Assembly: GCA_947177735.1 (NCBI GenBank) | Contig: CAMWVP010000006.1 | Coordinates: 1 to 51,605 of the forward strand | DNA length: 51,605 bases | Reading direction: 5' to 3' | Source of the DNA: an uncultured Clostridia bacterium | GTDB taxonomy: Bacteria; Bacillota; Clostridia; Oscillospirales; Ruminococcaceae | In this document: positions 51,155 to 51,605 of the stretch, piece by piece | Position numbering within the stretch: position 1 is the first letter of the stretch | How the letters are laid out: each line of letters begins with the position of its first letter | Notes under the pieces: generated by a model | Database searches by the model: none | What the model was told of the DNA's origin: nothing | What the model saw: only the letters and a program-made list of their open reading frames with translations | Program-made: the position numbers and the translations under genes

Positions 51155-51605
51155 CTAATCCTTTATTTTGAGCGCCTTGCGAAGCTCCTTTTCAGCCGAG
51201 TTCATCATAACCACGAGCGCCACGTCTCCGCTCAGAAGTATCGTATTACCGGACGGTATGACCGTTCTCGTGCCGCGTGTTATGCAGGCTATCAGGCAGC
51301 CCGCAGGCAGGTTAAGATCCATAAGTCTCTTTCCCTCGAGCGCGTATTTGTCAGGGAGCGTTATCTCCATCAGCGACGCGTCCTCTCCATCAAGCCGCAG
51401 CACCTGCTTCATCGCGCTGATGTCGACCTCGTGCTCGAGCAGCTGAATGATGTTCTCTGTCGCCGAAATGACGATATCAACGCCGAGCTTTTTCAGCGCG
51501 TCGGCATTTCTGGGATTGTTGACCTTGGCGATGGTCTTTTTCACGCCGAACCTCTGTTTCGCTATCTGGCAGCGTACGAGAGTGCTCGGGTCCTGCCCCG
51601 TCCCG
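51155..51605 (-). CDS. TrkA/KtrA-type potassium uptake regulator, C-terminal part
   Basis: Reading frame continues beyond the window edge; about 149 codons are visible. It begins TGQDPSTLVRCQIAKQRFGV, the typical end of the NAD-binding RCK_N domain, followed by KTIAKVNNPRN and a complete RCK_C domain (LEGKRLMDLNLPAGCLIACI). It would gate a Trk/Ktr K+ channel in the membrane. An internal GTG at 51544 is not the start. The partner channel gene would lie outside the window. Confidence 0.9.
   Translation of the reverse strand, partial: GTGQDPSTLVRCQIAKQRFGVKKTIAKVNNPRNADALKKLGVDIVISATENIIQLLEHEVDISAMKQVLRLDGEDASLMEITLPDKYALEGKRLMDLNLPAGCLIACITRGTRTVIPSGNTILLSGDVALVVMMNSAEKELRKALKIKD

Overview
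The window looks like chromosome from an anaerobic Firmicute of the class Clostridia, most likely a gut or rumen Oscillospirales/Ruminococcaceae-type organism. The reasons are AGGAGG-type ribosome sites, sigma-A promoters of Gram-positive type, CUT1 importers of the LplB/LplC type with MsmK-like ATPases, a PucR/CdaR regulator, an FtsA-like ATPase with a long tail, a DUF4261 protein and a clostridial RelBE pair. The taxonomic placement is inferred from protein style, not from a marker-gene comparison.

Layout. (1) 1-1490: the 3' end of tRNA-Gly(GCC), two hairpins, and a membrane-anchored protein of unknown function behind a near-consensus promoter. (2) 1493-27292, all on the minus strand and read from right to left: a pectin/oligogalacturonide utilisation locus. 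It begins with a six-helix membrane protein, two CUT1 permeases, a large binding lipoprotein, two small membrane proteins, an MsmK-type ATPase and two more small membrane proteins. It continues with GH28, GH105 and GH4 glycosidases, an AEC carrier, KduD, a KDPG aldolase fused to a VOC-like domain, KdgK, a TIM-barrel protein, KduI, a second MsmK-type ATPase, a MATE protein, UxaB, UxaA and UxaC. (3) 27293-27718: a divergent control region with two adjacent perfect palindromes and promoters on both strands. (4) 27719-29550, plus strand: a cytosolic-type CE8 pectin methylesterase and an AraC-family regulator. (5) 29702-38084: unknown proteins, lysS, greA, an S41 protease, ftsX, ftsE and a CdaR-type regulator. 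(6) 38540-45860, plus strand: metG, a PH-domain protein, tatD, an alpha/alpha-toroid-like protein, a GNAT acetyltransferase, a RelBE-like toxin-antitoxin pair, a CorC-like CBS protein and nth. (7) 45902-51605, minus strand: a GH26-fold lipoprotein that lacks its catalytic glutamates, an FtsA-like ATPase with a repeat tail, a DUF4261 protein, a HAD hydrolase and the C-terminal part of a TrkA/KtrA protein.

How the genes work together. The importer brings in short, partly methylated galacturonides. CE8, GH28, GH105 and GH4, none of which shows a signal peptide, would de-esterify and cut them inside the cell. Saturated galacturonate goes through UxaC, UxaB and UxaA to 2-keto-3-deoxygluconate (KDG). 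Unsaturated ends go through KduI and KduD to the same KDG. KdgK and the aldolase finish with pyruvate and glyceraldehyde 3-phosphate. No pectate lyase or secreted pectinase is present, so extracellular cutting must come from elsewhere in the genome or from neighbouring organisms.

The most interesting leads are the five small integral membrane proteins built into the importer operon, a family of at least six imperfect palindromic intergenic elements sharing an apical CATACAG-type loop, the GH26 pseudoenzyme, the six-repeat tail on the FtsA-like protein and the double palindrome in the divergent promoter.
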